From positions 372,001-436,000 of the forward strand of contig NC_007775.1 of assembly GCF_000013205.1 (NCBI RefSeq): DNA of 64,000 nt, in the 5' to 3' direction. This DNA comes from Synechococcus sp. JA-3-3Ab (GTDB lineage: Bacteria; Cyanobacteriota; Cyanobacteriia; Thermostichales; Thermostichaceae). A program made the position numbers and the translations under genes. A model generated the notes under the pieces. That model was not told the DNA's origin and did not search any database. It saw nothing but the letters and a program-made list of their open reading frames with translations. Positions within the stretch are counted from its first letter, which is position 1. Each line of letters opens with the position of its first letter. This document shows, piece by piece, positions 43,943 to 52,422 of the stretch.

Positions 43943-44534
43943 ATGCTAAACCAGGCGGCGGCGAGATGGGCAACGATTTTTCTCTTGAGCGGCACTTCTG
44001 GGAGCGATCTGAGCTTTGCCCAAGGGGAGTTGCGGGTGGGGGACGAACCGGTTTTCACCCTGCCCACTCCCGCTACCTCTGCCCATCTGCGTCTGGTGCA
44101 GCAACGTCTGGAGGAGATTTTGCTGCAGGCCAGCAGCTCCCAGCCCCAGGTCGGTTTGGAGATCCCTGCTCCTCCCACTCCGGATCCCTTGGTGGCTCCT
44201 CTGCCAGCCCATACTCTTCTCAATGGGCAACTGCCGTCGACAGTGACGCCGGTGGATGCAGAGGCCTACGCCACTTCTCAACCGGCGGATTTGGCGCGAC
44301 GGCTACAGAAGACCCTAGACTCGGCGGAGAGCCAGCAGCGGCTCTATCGCCGATAATGGGCGGCTGGTTACCGGTGGACCGTGCATCGGGAATCATGTCG
44401 TTTATTGGCAGATCCCTTTTGGGGAGGATCCCCTGGGGTTTTCCTATCAGCCGGTGCTGCCGGATCCCCCGCCGGAGCGGCTATTTTTGTTAAACCGCCT
44501 GCCTCAGTTTGTGCCCTACGAGTTGCGACCCTAA
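43943..44534 (+). pseudogene. Frameshifted exported protein gene, unknown
   Basis: The first frame (43943-44356) gives 137 residues: a hydrophobic start ending in a signal-like TSGSDLSFAQGE, then VGDEPVFTLPTP and RLVQQRLEEILLQ. It stops at TAA (44354). A second frame, starting to look protein-like by 44346, continues IADNGRLVTGG, VYWQIPFGEDPLGFSYQ and ERLFLLNRLPQFVPYELRP to a TAA at 44534. The two are one base apart in frame. A single indel near 44340-44356 would join them. The N-terminus resembles the start of cyanobacterial MscS-type channels, but no channel helices follow. Confidence 0.45.
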
Positions 44535-44554
44535 GCGTTTTTCTACGGCCTCCT

Positions 44555-45418
44555 ATGTCCTCTACACCATCCACGCCAACCCTTCCCCGCCAGCCCCGCA
44601 TCCTGTTGGGCCTGCGGGCTGACCATTTTCGCCATCCTGTGGATCTGCAGGCAACCCGCTCTCTGCAGCAGGTGCCGGGGCTGGGCCTGCTGATTCAGAA
44701 TTTGCTCGGCTCGACGGCAGGGGAGATTTTTTATCTGGATAACATCGCCTCGAGCATTCAAATCAACGAGCACCAGTTGCCGGAAATTCACCAGCTTCTG
44801 GTGCAGGCCTGTCGCATTCTAGATCTGGAAGTGCCCCAGCTCTACGTGCGCCAAAATCCCGTGCCCAACGCTTACACTTTTGCCATGCAGGGGAAAAAGC
44901 CCTTTATCGTCCTGCACAGCTCCCTGCTGGACTTGCTGGAGCCGCCGGAAATTCAAGCCGTGATCGCCCACGAGCTGGGCCACCTCAAGTGCAACCACGG
45001 CGTCTACTTGACGATGGCCAACCTTCTCATGCTTTCGACCAGTTTGCTCCCCTTCGGTGGGCTCTTCTATCAAGCGCTGCAAGATCAACTGCTGCACTGG
45101 CTGCGCTGTGCCGAGTTTACCTGCGACCGGGCGGCGCTGCTGGTTACCCAGGACGCAAGAACGGTGATCTCGGTGCTAATGAAGCTGTGCGGCGGCTCGC
45201 CGCAGTTGGCCGCCAAGCTCAATGTGGATGCTTTTCTGGAGCAGGCCCGCACCTACGAGGAGCTGGACGACGATCTCTGGCAGCTTGAGCTGAAGCAGAT
45301 GCAGACCATTGGGCGCACCCACCCGCTGCCGGTGCTGCGAGCTCGGGAAATTGAGCGCTGGTTCCGCAGCAACACTTACCGGCAAATTTTGGAGCAGCAC
45401 GGCTCGACTGCTGCCTGA
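44555..45418 (+). CDS. M48-family metalloprotease
   Basis: The ATG at 44555 (MSSTPSTPTLPRQP) gives 287 residues. The zinc motif is VIAHELGHLKCNHGVYL near residue 137 (HExxH). A second metal ligand Glu is in RCAEFTCDRAALLVTQD about 60 residues later. One or two hydrophobic segments (LLMLSTSLLPFGGLFY) suggest a membrane-associated, HtpX-like protease, possibly in envelope quality control. The open frame extends to 44381 but the upstream part overlaps the decayed gene. It is followed 10 bp later by the PfkB kinase gene. Confidence 0.86.
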   Translation: MSSTPSTPTLPRQPRILLGLRADHFRHPVDLQATRSLQQVPGLGLLIQNLLGSTAGEIFYLDNIASSIQINEHQLPEIHQLLVQACRILDLEVPQLYVRQNPVPNAYTFAMQGKKPFIVLHSSLLDLLEPPEIQAVIAHELGHLKCNHGVYLTMANLLMLSTSLLPFGGLFYQALQDQLLHWLRCAEFTCDRAALLVTQDARTVISVLMKLCGGSPQLAAKLNVDAFLEQARTYEELDDDLWQLELKQMQTIGRTHPLPVLRAREIERWFRSNTYRQILEQHGSTAA

Positions 45419-45427
45419 GAGGCCAGG

Positions 45428-46339
45428 ATGGCTTCCCTCGGAGTGACCTCTGGCCTCCCCCTGATTGTGGGGGAGACCCTTTTCGATTGTTTCCCAGACA
45501 AGGTGGTGCTGGGCGGTGCGGCTTTGAATGTGGCTTGGAACCTCAAAGGGCTAGGATCCGATCCCGTCTTGCTCAGCCGCGTCGGCCAAGATGAGGCGGC
45601 AGAACAGTTGTTGGCGGCGCTGCGGCGGCAGGGGCTGCGTCTGGAAGGGCTGCAGCGGGATCCGCTTCACCCCACCGGCCAAGTCCGGGTCACGCTGGAT
45701 GGGGAGGGGATTCCGACCTTCGCCATCTTGCCCGACCAAGCCTACGACTACATCCAGTTGGACAGGGCAGCTCTGCAAGCCCTCCGCCCCAGCCTGATCT
45801 ACCGGGGCAGCTTGGCGGCGCGTCGAGAAGCAGCCCATCGCCATTTTCAGGAGACCCTTCCCACTTTGGGCTGTCCGGTGTTTTTGGACCTCAATCTGCG
45901 GGATCCCTGGTGGCGCCCAGGCCCCGTCCGGGAAATGCTGCGCACCTGCGCTTGGCTGAAGCTGAACCAAGAGGAGCTGGAGCAGGTGGTGCAGTTAGAA
46001 AGCATCCCCGCCGGCAAGGTGGAGGAACAGGGGCAGGCCTTGCGGGCGCGGTTGAACCTGAGGGGCTTGTTCCTAACGCTGGGGGCGGCAGGTGCATTCC
46101 TGTTCACCGGTAGGGGGGTGTATCGGGGGGAGCCGGTGCCGGTGCCGCGGCTGGTGGATACGGTGGGGGCAGGGGATGGGTTTAGCGCGGTGGCCATCCT
46201 GGGCCTGCTGCAAGGATGGCCGGAGGCGGTGTTGCTGCAACGGGCGGTGGAGTTTGCGGCGGCCATCTGTGGAGTTGCGGGGGGCGCCCCCCCAGATCCG
46301 GCGTTCTATCGCCCCTTCCGGCAAGCGTGGGGGCTGTAG
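45428..46339 (+). CDS. PfkB-family carbohydrate kinase (fructokinase-like)
   Basis: 303 residues of the ribokinase/PfkB fold. The N-terminal Gly pair motif is VVLGGAALNVAWNLKGLG, and the C-terminal catalytic signature is LVDTVGAGDGFSAVAILGLLQ near residue 245, with the base Asp. VFLDLNLRDPWW is also family-like. It should phosphorylate a sugar or sugar-like substrate with ATP; fructose is plausible but not decided. Close 10-bp spacing to the M48 protease gene suggests cotranscription. Confidence 0.85.
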   Translation: MASLGVTSGLPLIVGETLFDCFPDKVVLGGAALNVAWNLKGLGSDPVLLSRVGQDEAAEQLLAALRRQGLRLEGLQRDPLHPTGQVRVTLDGEGIPTFAILPDQAYDYIQLDRAALQALRPSLIYRGSLAARREAAHRHFQETLPTLGCPVFLDLNLRDPWWRPGPVREMLRTCAWLKLNQEELEQVVQLESIPAGKVEEQGQALRARLNLRGLFLTLGAAGAFLFTGRGVYRGEPVPVPRLVDTVGAGDGFSAVAILGLLQGWPEAVLLQRAVEFAAAICGVAGGAPPDPAFYRPFRQAWGL

Positions 46340-46342
46340 AAG

Positions 46343-48097
46343 CTACTGGAACTGGCGCCAGTGGAACTGGGCGTAGCGCCCCCCCTTGCTCAGCAACTCG
46401 CGATGATTGCCCTCCTCCAACAGTTGCCCCTGCTCGAGGACGAAAATGCGATGGGCGCTGCGCACCGTAGAAAGGCGGTGGGCGATCACAAAAACCGTGC
46501 AGCGCTGCATCAACCGCTGCAGAGCTTCCTGCACCAAGGCCTCAGACTCGTTATCCAAAGCAGAGGTGGCCTCGTCCAGGATCAAGATCTTGGGGTTGAG
46601 CAACACGGCGCGGGCAATGGCCAACCGCTGCCGCTGGCCGCCGGAGAGGGTAACTCCGCGTTCTCCAACACGGGTGGCGTAGCCATCGGGCAGGCTCTCG
46701 ATGAAACTGTCGATGTTGGCCACGCGGGCCGCCTGCCGCACTGCTTCCAGGTCAAAGTCCTCTTGGCCGTAGGCGATGTTGCTGGCGATGGTGCCGGAAA
46801 ACAGGGTAATCTCCTGGGGCACGATGCCGATCTGGCGGCGCAAGCTCTTGAGGGTGACGGTGCGGATGTCGATGCCGTCGATGCGGATGCAGCCTTCCTG
46901 GGGATCGTAGAAGCGCGGGATCAGGTTGACCAGGGTGGATTTGCCGGCGCCGGAGGATCCCACCAGGGCGACAATCTCGCCGGGGGCCACCTGGAAGCTG
47001 ATCTGTTTGAGCACCGGCTGATCTGGTTTGTAGGCAAAGGAAACCTGCTCGAACTCCACCCAGCCTTCAATGGGCGGCATGGGGCGGGCGCCGGGCAGCT
47101 CCCGCACGCGGGAGCGGGTATCCAAGAGCTCGAAGATCCGCTCCACCGAGGCTTCCCCCTGTTTCAGCTCGCTGTAGTTGTTGGTGATGTGGACAATGGG
47201 GTCGATCAGCATGGCGACCCCGGCAATAAAGCCAAGAAACTGGCTGCCGGTCAGGTTGCCCTTGCTAATCTGCCAGCCCCCCACCCAAAACACCCCCAAC
47301 ACGCTCATGGCGTACAGAAAGCCCACCACCGGGTCTTGGATAGCTTTAACCTGTTCGGTTTGGAAGCGGGCCAGGCGGTTGTTCTCGGCCATGGCGCTGA
47401 AGCGGCGGATCTCGTAGTCCTCGGCAGCAAAGGCGCGGGTGAGGCTGATGCCGGCAAAGGCTTCCGTCAGAAGGGAGGACAGGTCGGCCATGCTCTCCTG
47501 GTTAAGGCGGGAGCGCAGCAGCAGCCGCTCCCCAAACCAACTGATCAAGGCGCCCATCAGGGGGGCAATCACCAGGGTGGTCAAGGTGAGGATGCCGTTG
47601 AGGTAGAACAGGTAGGCCACTACCGCCAAGATGGTGAGCACGCTGGGGATGAAGCGGTGGAAAAAGCGCTGCACCACTTCGCCCACCCGATCCAGATCGC
47701 CGGTGAGGCGGTAGACCAGGTCGCCGGTGCGGCTGCCGGAAAAGTAGTCCACATCCAACCCCTGCAAATGGGCGTAGAGCCGTTGCCGCAATTCCAATAC
47801 CATTTGCAAAGAGGCCTTGGCCATAAGGGTGTCCTGGCCGTACTGGAAGGCGCCGCGCACCAGAAAAAACACCACCCCGATCAAGGCCAAGATCCGCAGT
47901 TGCCCCAGATCCCCCGCGCCGATGGAGCGGGCCACCCACTCGATCAAGTAGGCGAGGGCAGGCATAGTGAGGACAAAGCCAAGGGTACAGGCCAGCCCCA
48001 GCAGCAACATCCACAGGTGGGGCCGAATGAAGGGAAAAAGGCGGCGATAGCTACGACCCGGATGCACAGATCTCAGAAGAAAGGGCTTCTGCCCCAC
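46343..48097 (-). CDS. ABC exporter, MsbA-like half-transporter (permease + ATPase)
   Basis: 584 residues. Six transmembrane helices occupy about residues 20-310, and the ATP-binding domain (about 340-575) follows. It has Walker A VGSSGAGKSTLVNL, signature TLSGGQRQRLAIARA, Walker B ILILDEATSALD, and the H-loop VIAHRLSTV. It is a half-transporter expected to dimerise. Lipid or lipid A-like flipping (MsbA) is possible; drug or peptide export cannot be excluded. It converges on the PfkB gene with 3 bp between them. Confidence 0.9.
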   Translation of the reverse strand: MGQKPFLLRSVHPGRSYRRLFPFIRPHLWMLLLGLACTLGFVLTMPALAYLIEWVARSIGAGDLGQLRILALIGVVFFLVRGAFQYGQDTLMAKASLQMVLELRQRLYAHLQGLDVDYFSGSRTGDLVYRLTGDLDRVGEVVQRFFHRFIPSVLTILAVVAYLFYLNGILTLTTLVIAPLMGALISWFGERLLLRSRLNQESMADLSSLLTEAFAGISLTRAFAAEDYEIRRFSAMAENNRLARFQTEQVKAIQDPVVGFLYAMSVLGVFWVGGWQISKGNLTGSQFLGFIAGVAMLIDPIVHITNNYSELKQGEASVERIFELLDTRSRVRELPGARPMPPIEGWVEFEQVSFAYKPDQPVLKQISFQVAPGEIVALVGSSGAGKSTLVNLIPRFYDPQEGCIRIDGIDIRTVTLKSLRRQIGIVPQEITLFSGTIASNIAYGQEDFDLEAVRQAARVANIDSFIESLPDGYATRVGERGVTLSGGQRQRLAIARAVLLNPKILILDEATSALDNESEALVQEALQRLMQRCTVFVIAHRLSTVRSAHRIFVLEQGQLLEEGNHRELLSKGGRYAQFHWRQFQ

Positions 48098-48171
48098 TCA
48101 GCTTACCGGATCGGGCCACAAGCTGCTGCCGGGATCCCTGGCCAGCGGGGTTGTCTCTTAGACGGCTCTGG

Positions 48172-48726
48172 CTAGCCTAACTTTTGCCCATACCTGGCAA
48201 GGGGGGATCCCCTTCTTCGACGGCGTCTGCGCCAACGTCGCCAGCGGGAGACCAGGCAATCGCTGAGGCTGTGGTTCAGCGAACCCAGCTCCAGCCCCAT
48301 GCCCACCCAAAGCAGCGTCTCTGCGTGCGCATGCAACCCTTGCCAGAGGTGGTTGCGCCAGGCCCAGGGCCGCCACTGCCACCAGCCCAGGCGGGATCCC
48401 AGCCAAGCCCCCGGCAGGCCCACCCCCGCCACCCACAGGCCCAGGTAGAGCACGCGCAGGGCAGTGCCGACGATCGGCCCGTGGGACCAGAAGGAGCGGT
48501 GTTGCAGGCAGCGGCGGTAGGGGAGCCAAATCCAGCGCAGGAACAGCCAGCGGCGATACTGGCGAGAGTCAGTGTCCAGATCCCCGGAAAACATCAGGCC
48601 GCTGAAGAGATAGGCGGATCCCACGGCCAGAGCTACGGCAGCGCTGTTGCCCAACAGGCCGGCTGCCAAAGTGACGCCGGGAGCTGTCCAGAGGGTGATG
48701 CGATCGTGGGTGGATCCTAGAGGCAT
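48172..48726 (-). CDS. DUF2227 metal-binding membrane protein
   Basis: 184 residues with the family motif at the N-terminus, GSTHDRITLWTAPGVTLAAGLL (His-Asp), and SGLMFSGDLDTDSRQYRRW, then LQHRSFWSHGPIVGTALRVLYLG carrying conserved His residues. The histidines are likely metal ligands. A very Arg-rich tail (WRRWRRRRRRRGS) ends the protein. Activity is unknown; this family is common in cyanobacteria. Confidence 0.78.
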   Translation of the reverse strand: MPLGSTHDRITLWTAPGVTLAAGLLGNSAAVALAVGSAYLFSGLMFSGDLDTDSRQYRRWLFLRWIWLPYRRCLQHRSFWSHGPIVGTALRVLYLGLWVAGVGLPGAWLGSRLGWWQWRPWAWRNHLWQGLHAHAETLLWVGMGLELGSLNHSLSDCLVSRWRRWRRRRRRRGSPLARYGQKLG

Positions 48727-48788
48727 GAAGCCAGCGCAGCGCTCCGCTGCGGCTGAGTCTAGCCGCAGGAGAAGGAAAAAGCTTGCCC

Positions 48789-49748
48789 TCAGGCCGGGAT
48801 CCCTCGATTGAGGCGATCCAACACCTGCAACTGCCGGTAGAGCATCTCCACCCGCGGCATCTGAATCCCGCCTTGCTGGGCATAGCGGAGCGGGTTGGCA
48901 AAAATAGCCTCCAGTTCCAGGGGACGCTTGCGCTCGTAGTCGATCTTCATGCTGGTTCGGTAGGGGGCCATCTTCTCGGTGCTGGCCAGCATCTCGGAGA
49001 TCAGGGTCTGCGGGAGGTGGCGGCCACAGGCGGCAGCCCCCTGGATCACCTCGTGCATCAGCGTTTCCGCCAAAGCGCGGGCCTCAGGGTCGCGGATCAT
49101 TTGCTGGGTATCGGCGTTGAAGATCACCGAGAGGCCGTTGAAGGGAATGTTCCAGACCAACTTCTGCCAGCGGGCCAACATCAGATCCGGAGAAAGAGAG
49201 GTCGGGATCCCGGCCCGCTGAAAATCTGCTTGAACTTGTTGAAGGCGAGGCGTGATCCCCTGGGGCGCATAGCCGGGGCCGTATTCCGCCAGCAGCACCG
49301 AGCCATAATCCAGATGACAGATGTGGCCGGGGCCGACTTTGTTGGAGCTGATAAAGCACAGCCCGCCGATCACCCGCTCAGGGCCAACCCAGTTGGCAAT
49401 CTCCGGCTCCGCCCCCAGGCCGTTTTGCAGCAGGATCACCACGCCGTTGTCCGCCAGCACAGGCGGCAGCAACCGTGGCAGGAGGTGATTTTGGGTAGCT
49501 TTCAGGGCCACGATCACCCCTTCGCAGACGGGCATCTCCTCCACGGCGGCGTAGGCATTTACCTGGGGTAAGTGAAAGTCGCCCCAGCAGGACTCTACCC
49601 ACAGCCCTTTCTGGCGCACGTGGTCGTAGTCGCTGTGCAAGAGAAAATGCACCGTGAAGCCAGCCTGTTGCAGTTTTGCCCCGTAAAACCCTCCCAGGGC
49701 GCCTGTGCCCAAGACAGCGTAGCGACGGGTTTCCGGCAAGACAGCCAT
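48789..49748 (-). CDS. panE: 2-Dehydropantoate 2-reductase (ketopantoate reductase)
   Basis: The ATG at 49748 gives 319 residues. Rossmann NADPH site YAVLGTGALGGFYGAKLQQAG at the start, and VIVALKATQNHLL and VVILLQNGLGAEP follow. The catalytic Lys is in WQKLVWNIPFNGLSVI, with a conserved Asn. It reduces ketopantoate to pantoate for coenzyme A. The C-terminal DYERKRPLELEAIFANPL is typical of the family. A longer start at 49787 is possible. Confidence 0.88.
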   Translation of the reverse strand: MAVLPETRRYAVLGTGALGGFYGAKLQQAGFTVHFLLHSDYDHVRQKGLWVESCWGDFHLPQVNAYAAVEEMPVCEGVIVALKATQNHLLPRLLPPVLADNGVVILLQNGLGAEPEIANWVGPERVIGGLCFISSNKVGPGHICHLDYGSVLLAEYGPGYAPQGITPRLQQVQADFQRAGIPTSLSPDLMLARWQKLVWNIPFNGLSVIFNADTQQMIRDPEARALAETLMHEVIQGAAACGRHLPQTLISEMLASTEKMAPYRTSMKIDYERKRPLELEAIFANPLRYAQQGGIQMPRVEMLYRQLQVLDRLNRGIPA

Positions 49749-49805
49749 AGCGGCAAAAGTCGGCAGATTATCCCCACCATACCGCACCCCAGGGGCGTCT
49801 CAGGC

Positions 49806-50360
49806 TCACTCTCTGCTGTTTTCCTCAAGTTTGGCGTCGATCAACAACACCCGCTCCTCGCCGTCGGTTTCCCGCAGGTGCACTTTGACGATCTGCTCAG
49901 GGGCCGTGGTTAGCTTGTGACCGCAGTAGTCTGGTTGAATGGGAAACTGGCGGTGGCCGCGGTCGATCAACACGGCCAGGCGCACTTGCTCCGGTCGCCC
50001 AAAGTGGTTGAGAGCCTCCAGAGCCGCACGGACGGTGCGACCCCGGAAGAGCACATCGTCCACCAACACCACTTCTTGGCCGGTCAGATCCCGCGGCAGC
50101 TCGCTGCGATTGGGAGTGCGCAGGCCGCCGGAGCCCAGGTCGTCTCGGAAGAAGGTGATGTCCAGCTCTCCTACCTGCGGTGGGCTCCCGAAGCCGGTGG
50201 CGATGCGATCCCGCAGGCGGTAGGCCAAGGGGACGCCGCGAGTGCGAATGCCGATCAACACCAGCCTGTCCAGGTGGGGGTGATCCCTGGCAATTGCTGT
50301 AGCCAGAGCGTCGATCAGCTCCGCTATCTGCTGCGCATTGAAGACCTCGACTGTGGACAT
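49806..50360 (-). CDS. pyrR: Bifunctional pyr operon regulator / uracil phosphoribosyltransferase
   Basis: 184 residues. The PRPP-binding loop is [21 protein letters not shown] near residue 95. The N-terminus has [18 protein letters not shown], and the C-terminus [19 protein letters not shown] is typical. In Bacillus, PyrR binds pyr mRNA to attenuate transcription; in cyanobacteria the regulation is not proven and no pyr gene is adjacent. A UPRTase role alone is possible. Confidence 0.92.
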
Positions 50361-50500
50361 GGATCCCTGTCCCCCCCTCGCCAGTTGGGACTCAGCTTAT
50401 AAAAGCCCAAATTAGCCCAATCTACCGGCGGGATCCCCATCCAGTAGGATAAAAGTAAGAGCAATCCCAAAGCCGTGGAGGTTTCCTGGAGGGATCTGCG

Positions 50501-51031
50501 ATGTCTGTTGCTTGGCCGGCTTCTGGTTTGGTGAGACTGTCCTGGCTGACCCCTTTCCTGCGGGGTGCGGTGTTTTGCGGGCTGATCCTGTGCCTGGGTG
50601 TCGCCCTCTTGGGATCCCCGTCCTGGGCAGAAGACTACAGCAAGCGGGATCTGCAGGGGGCGAACTTTGCCGGACAAGACCTGAGCGGCTGGAAATTTCT
50701 CAAGGCCAACCTGCGACAAAGCGATCTCAGCCATGTCAAAGCGGCAGGGGCGAACCTGTTCGGGGCCAATCTCAGCAAAGCCAACTTGCGCGGAGCCGAC
50801 TTGCGCGGGGCCACTTTGGACATGGCCAACCTACAGGGTGCGGATCTGCGAGAAGCGCAACTGCAGGACAGCATGATGTGGCTGGCCCGAGTCGAAGGGA
50901 TCCAAATTGATGGGGCGGATTTCACCAATGCGTTGATACGGCAAGACGCCCTCTCCATCCTTTGCGAACGGGCCACCGGCGTTAACCCTGTAACCGGTCG
51001 GGCCACCCGCGACACTCTTGAATGTGACTGA
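50501..51031 (+). CDS. Exported pentapeptide-repeat protein
   Basis: 176 residues. A signal peptide-like helix (about 20-45, with GAVFCGLILCLGVALLGSPSWA) ends in an Ala-x-Ala-like site. Pentapeptide repeats A(D/N)LxxA run from about residue 50 to 140 and form a right-handed beta-helix. A C-terminal Cys pair (ILCERATG and LECD) may make a disulfide. Such proteins are common in the cyanobacterial thylakoid lumen or periplasm, with unknown partners. GGAGG sits ahead of the ATG. Confidence 0.8.
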   Translation: MSVAWPASGLVRLSWLTPFLRGAVFCGLILCLGVALLGSPSWAEDYSKRDLQGANFAGQDLSGWKFLKANLRQSDLSHVKAAGANLFGANLSKANLRGADLRGATLDMANLQGADLREAQLQDSMMWLARVEGIQIDGADFTNALIRQDALSILCERATGVNPVTGRATRDTLECD

Positions 51032-51032
51032 T

Positions 51033-51068
51033 CCTCACCCCCGGCTCTTCTCCCAGAGGGAGAGGGGA
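51033..51068. repeat. Dispersed C/G-rich repeat, copy C (inverted)
   Basis: CCTCACCCCCGGCTCTTCTC then CCAGAGGGAGAGGGGA, the inverse of the pattern at 15111 and similar to 36313. It sits between the convergent pentapeptide and heme oxygenase genes. Confidence 0.5.
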
Positions 51069-51115
51069 GATAGGCAGCAGAACCCATCGCCTCACTGCCC
51101 TCTGGAATCCGGATT

Positions 51116-51889
51116 TTAGGAGCTGGAAGCGGCTGCCTCAGAACGGGCGGGCTTGCGTTGAAACTGGCTGAGCAGCGAGTTCCAGGCCAAGCGGGCCATG
51201 GATAGCAGCCAATTGCCCTCCAATTCCTTGAACAAGTCCATGTTGAGCTTGAAGGCGTAGTTGGCTTCCGCCACAATGCGCTCGATGGTGGCCTGATCCA
51301 GCTCCAGCGCGTCCAACTGGGCGCGGTAGCGCTGCTTAAACTTGCCCTCGTGGGGGATCTGCTCGAAATCGTAAAAGGCCGTTCCTTCCCCCGGCGGCAG
51401 GCCCATGGCCCGGCGGGCGATGTTTTTCAGGATCTGGCCGCCCGAGAGGTCGCCGATGTAGCGGGTGTAGGCGTGGGCAATCAGCAGAACCGGGTCTTTT
51501 TCCACCACTTCTCGAATGCGGTTGACATAGACCTGGCAAGCGGGAGAGGGCTTGACCACGGCACGCCAATTGGGGCCGACAAAATAATTTAAATCCTTCT
51601 CCAGGCTGGCCCTGCGCCACAATTCGGGATAGTAAAGCCGGCCCACCAGCGGGTGCTCTCGCAATTGGGCAAAGCCCTCTTCCAGAGCGCTGTAGACAAA
51701 GTAAAAGTTGCCCACATAGCGGCTGTAGGCTTTTTTATCCACCACTCCCTTGAGGAAACACTTGATAAAGGCCATGTTCTCGGCCATGGTGTGGGACTGC
51801 TTGGTGCCCTCTCGCAACTGGGCCGACAAGCTGTGGTCCCGGTTATACAGATCACTTTTTTTATTCTGATTGTTCTGGCTTTGACTCAC
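51116..51889 (-). CDS. ho1: Heme oxygenase (biliverdin-producing)
   Basis: Opens heme to biliverdin IX-alpha, the precursor of phycobilins. 257 residues with a GTG start (MSQSQNNQN). The proximal heme ligand His is in LREGTKQSHTMAENMAF near residue 33. The distal helix is IAHAYTRYIGDLSGGQILKNIA near 140, with the Gly pair that lets the heme fit. It uses ferredoxin as electron donor in cyanobacteria. GGCGAGGAGGG lies just upstream. Two 11-bp direct repeats lie 34 bp before the start. Confidence 0.94.
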   Translation of the reverse strand: MSQSQNNQNKKSDLYNRDHSLSAQLREGTKQSHTMAENMAFIKCFLKGVVDKKAYSRYVGNFYFVYSALEEGFAQLREHPLVGRLYYPELWRRASLEKDLNYFVGPNWRAVVKPSPACQVYVNRIREVVEKDPVLLIAHAYTRYIGDLSGGQILKNIARRAMGLPPGEGTAFYDFEQIPHEGKFKQRYRAQLDALELDQATIERIVAEANYAFKLNMDLFKELEGNWLLSMARLAWNSLLSQFQRKPARSEAAASSS

Positions 51890-51922
51890 AAAACCCTCCT
51901 CGCCAACAAACTGTGCTTCATT

Positions 51923-51944
51923 AGATCACCCGCAGATCACCCGC
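51923..51944. repeat. 11-bp direct repeat upstream of ho1
   Basis: AGATCACCCGC occurs twice in tandem, 34 to 55 bases upstream of the ho1 start codon. The position suits a regulator-binding site near the promoter or in the leader, but it could be random slippage. Confidence 0.6.
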
Positions 51945-52187
51945 AAGCCATCCCGAGGTTCCCCCAGCCTGAGAAGCTTTGTAAACCCATTCCCGATCCT
52001 TTCTCATGATTGATGGCTCCGCGTCTTGCCCCCTAGCCTGCATCAACAGCGTGCATCTCAAAAGCGACAAAGACCGGCGCCGCGTCCACCCTGGCGACCG
52101 GCTGAGCCTGTCAGAACCACCCCTCCGATCCCCACGGTCGACCGGAAATCCGAGCTGGAGCAGCGGATGATCCGTAAAAACGGTCAA

Positions 52188-52202
52188 AGATTAGAATAAT
52201 CT
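52188..52202. promoter_or_regulatory. Inverted repeat AGATTA-GAA-TAATCT
   Basis: A perfect 6-bp inverted repeat with a 3-bp spacer, 150 bp upstream of the rpoB promoter and 300 bp upstream of ho1. It could be a dimeric repressor operator or a chance palindrome. Confidence 0.3.
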
Positions 52203-52354
52203 GCCTGAGTGTGAATGGATGTGAACAATCCTTAAGGCACGGTGGGAATCGTCCCTGCTCCGGCAGCCAAAAGGGGATCCCAAGCGGTTTTGCCGAGATT
52301 TTCCAGGTGCGCCCCCACGGGATCCGGACAGTCCCTCGGCCTTTGTAACGTTCG

Positions 52355-52383
52355 TTGACGATCGTTGGCAGGGTTTCTATAAT
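52355..52383 (+). promoter_or_regulatory. rpoB promoter, sigma70 type
   Basis: TTGACG (52355-52360), a 17-bp spacer and a perfect TATAAT (52378-52383). This places transcription start near 52390, about 33 bases before the rpoB ATG. It is the best promoter in the window. Confidence 0.8.
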
Positions 52384-52422
52384 TAGAGGCCTGACTGCAG
52401 CGCAACCCCTGCCGAGCAACGC

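Larger units (their letters stand above)
51890..52422. other. Intergenic region between ho1 and rpoB, 533 bp
   Basis: Divergent-gene spacer holding the ho1 direct repeats, a small palindrome and the rpoB promoter. Open frames (such as ATG at 52006, 54 codons) are not protein-like. I see no further RNA or gene. Confidence 0.5.

Noticed and set aside
43816-44493. 225-codon frame before the M48 protease
   Set aside because: Out of frame with the exported-protein reading, Arg/Gly-rich, no ribosome-binding site.
46361-48175. 604-codon plus-strand frame
   Set aside because: Antisense to the ABC exporter, His/Gly/Gln-rich shadow without domains.
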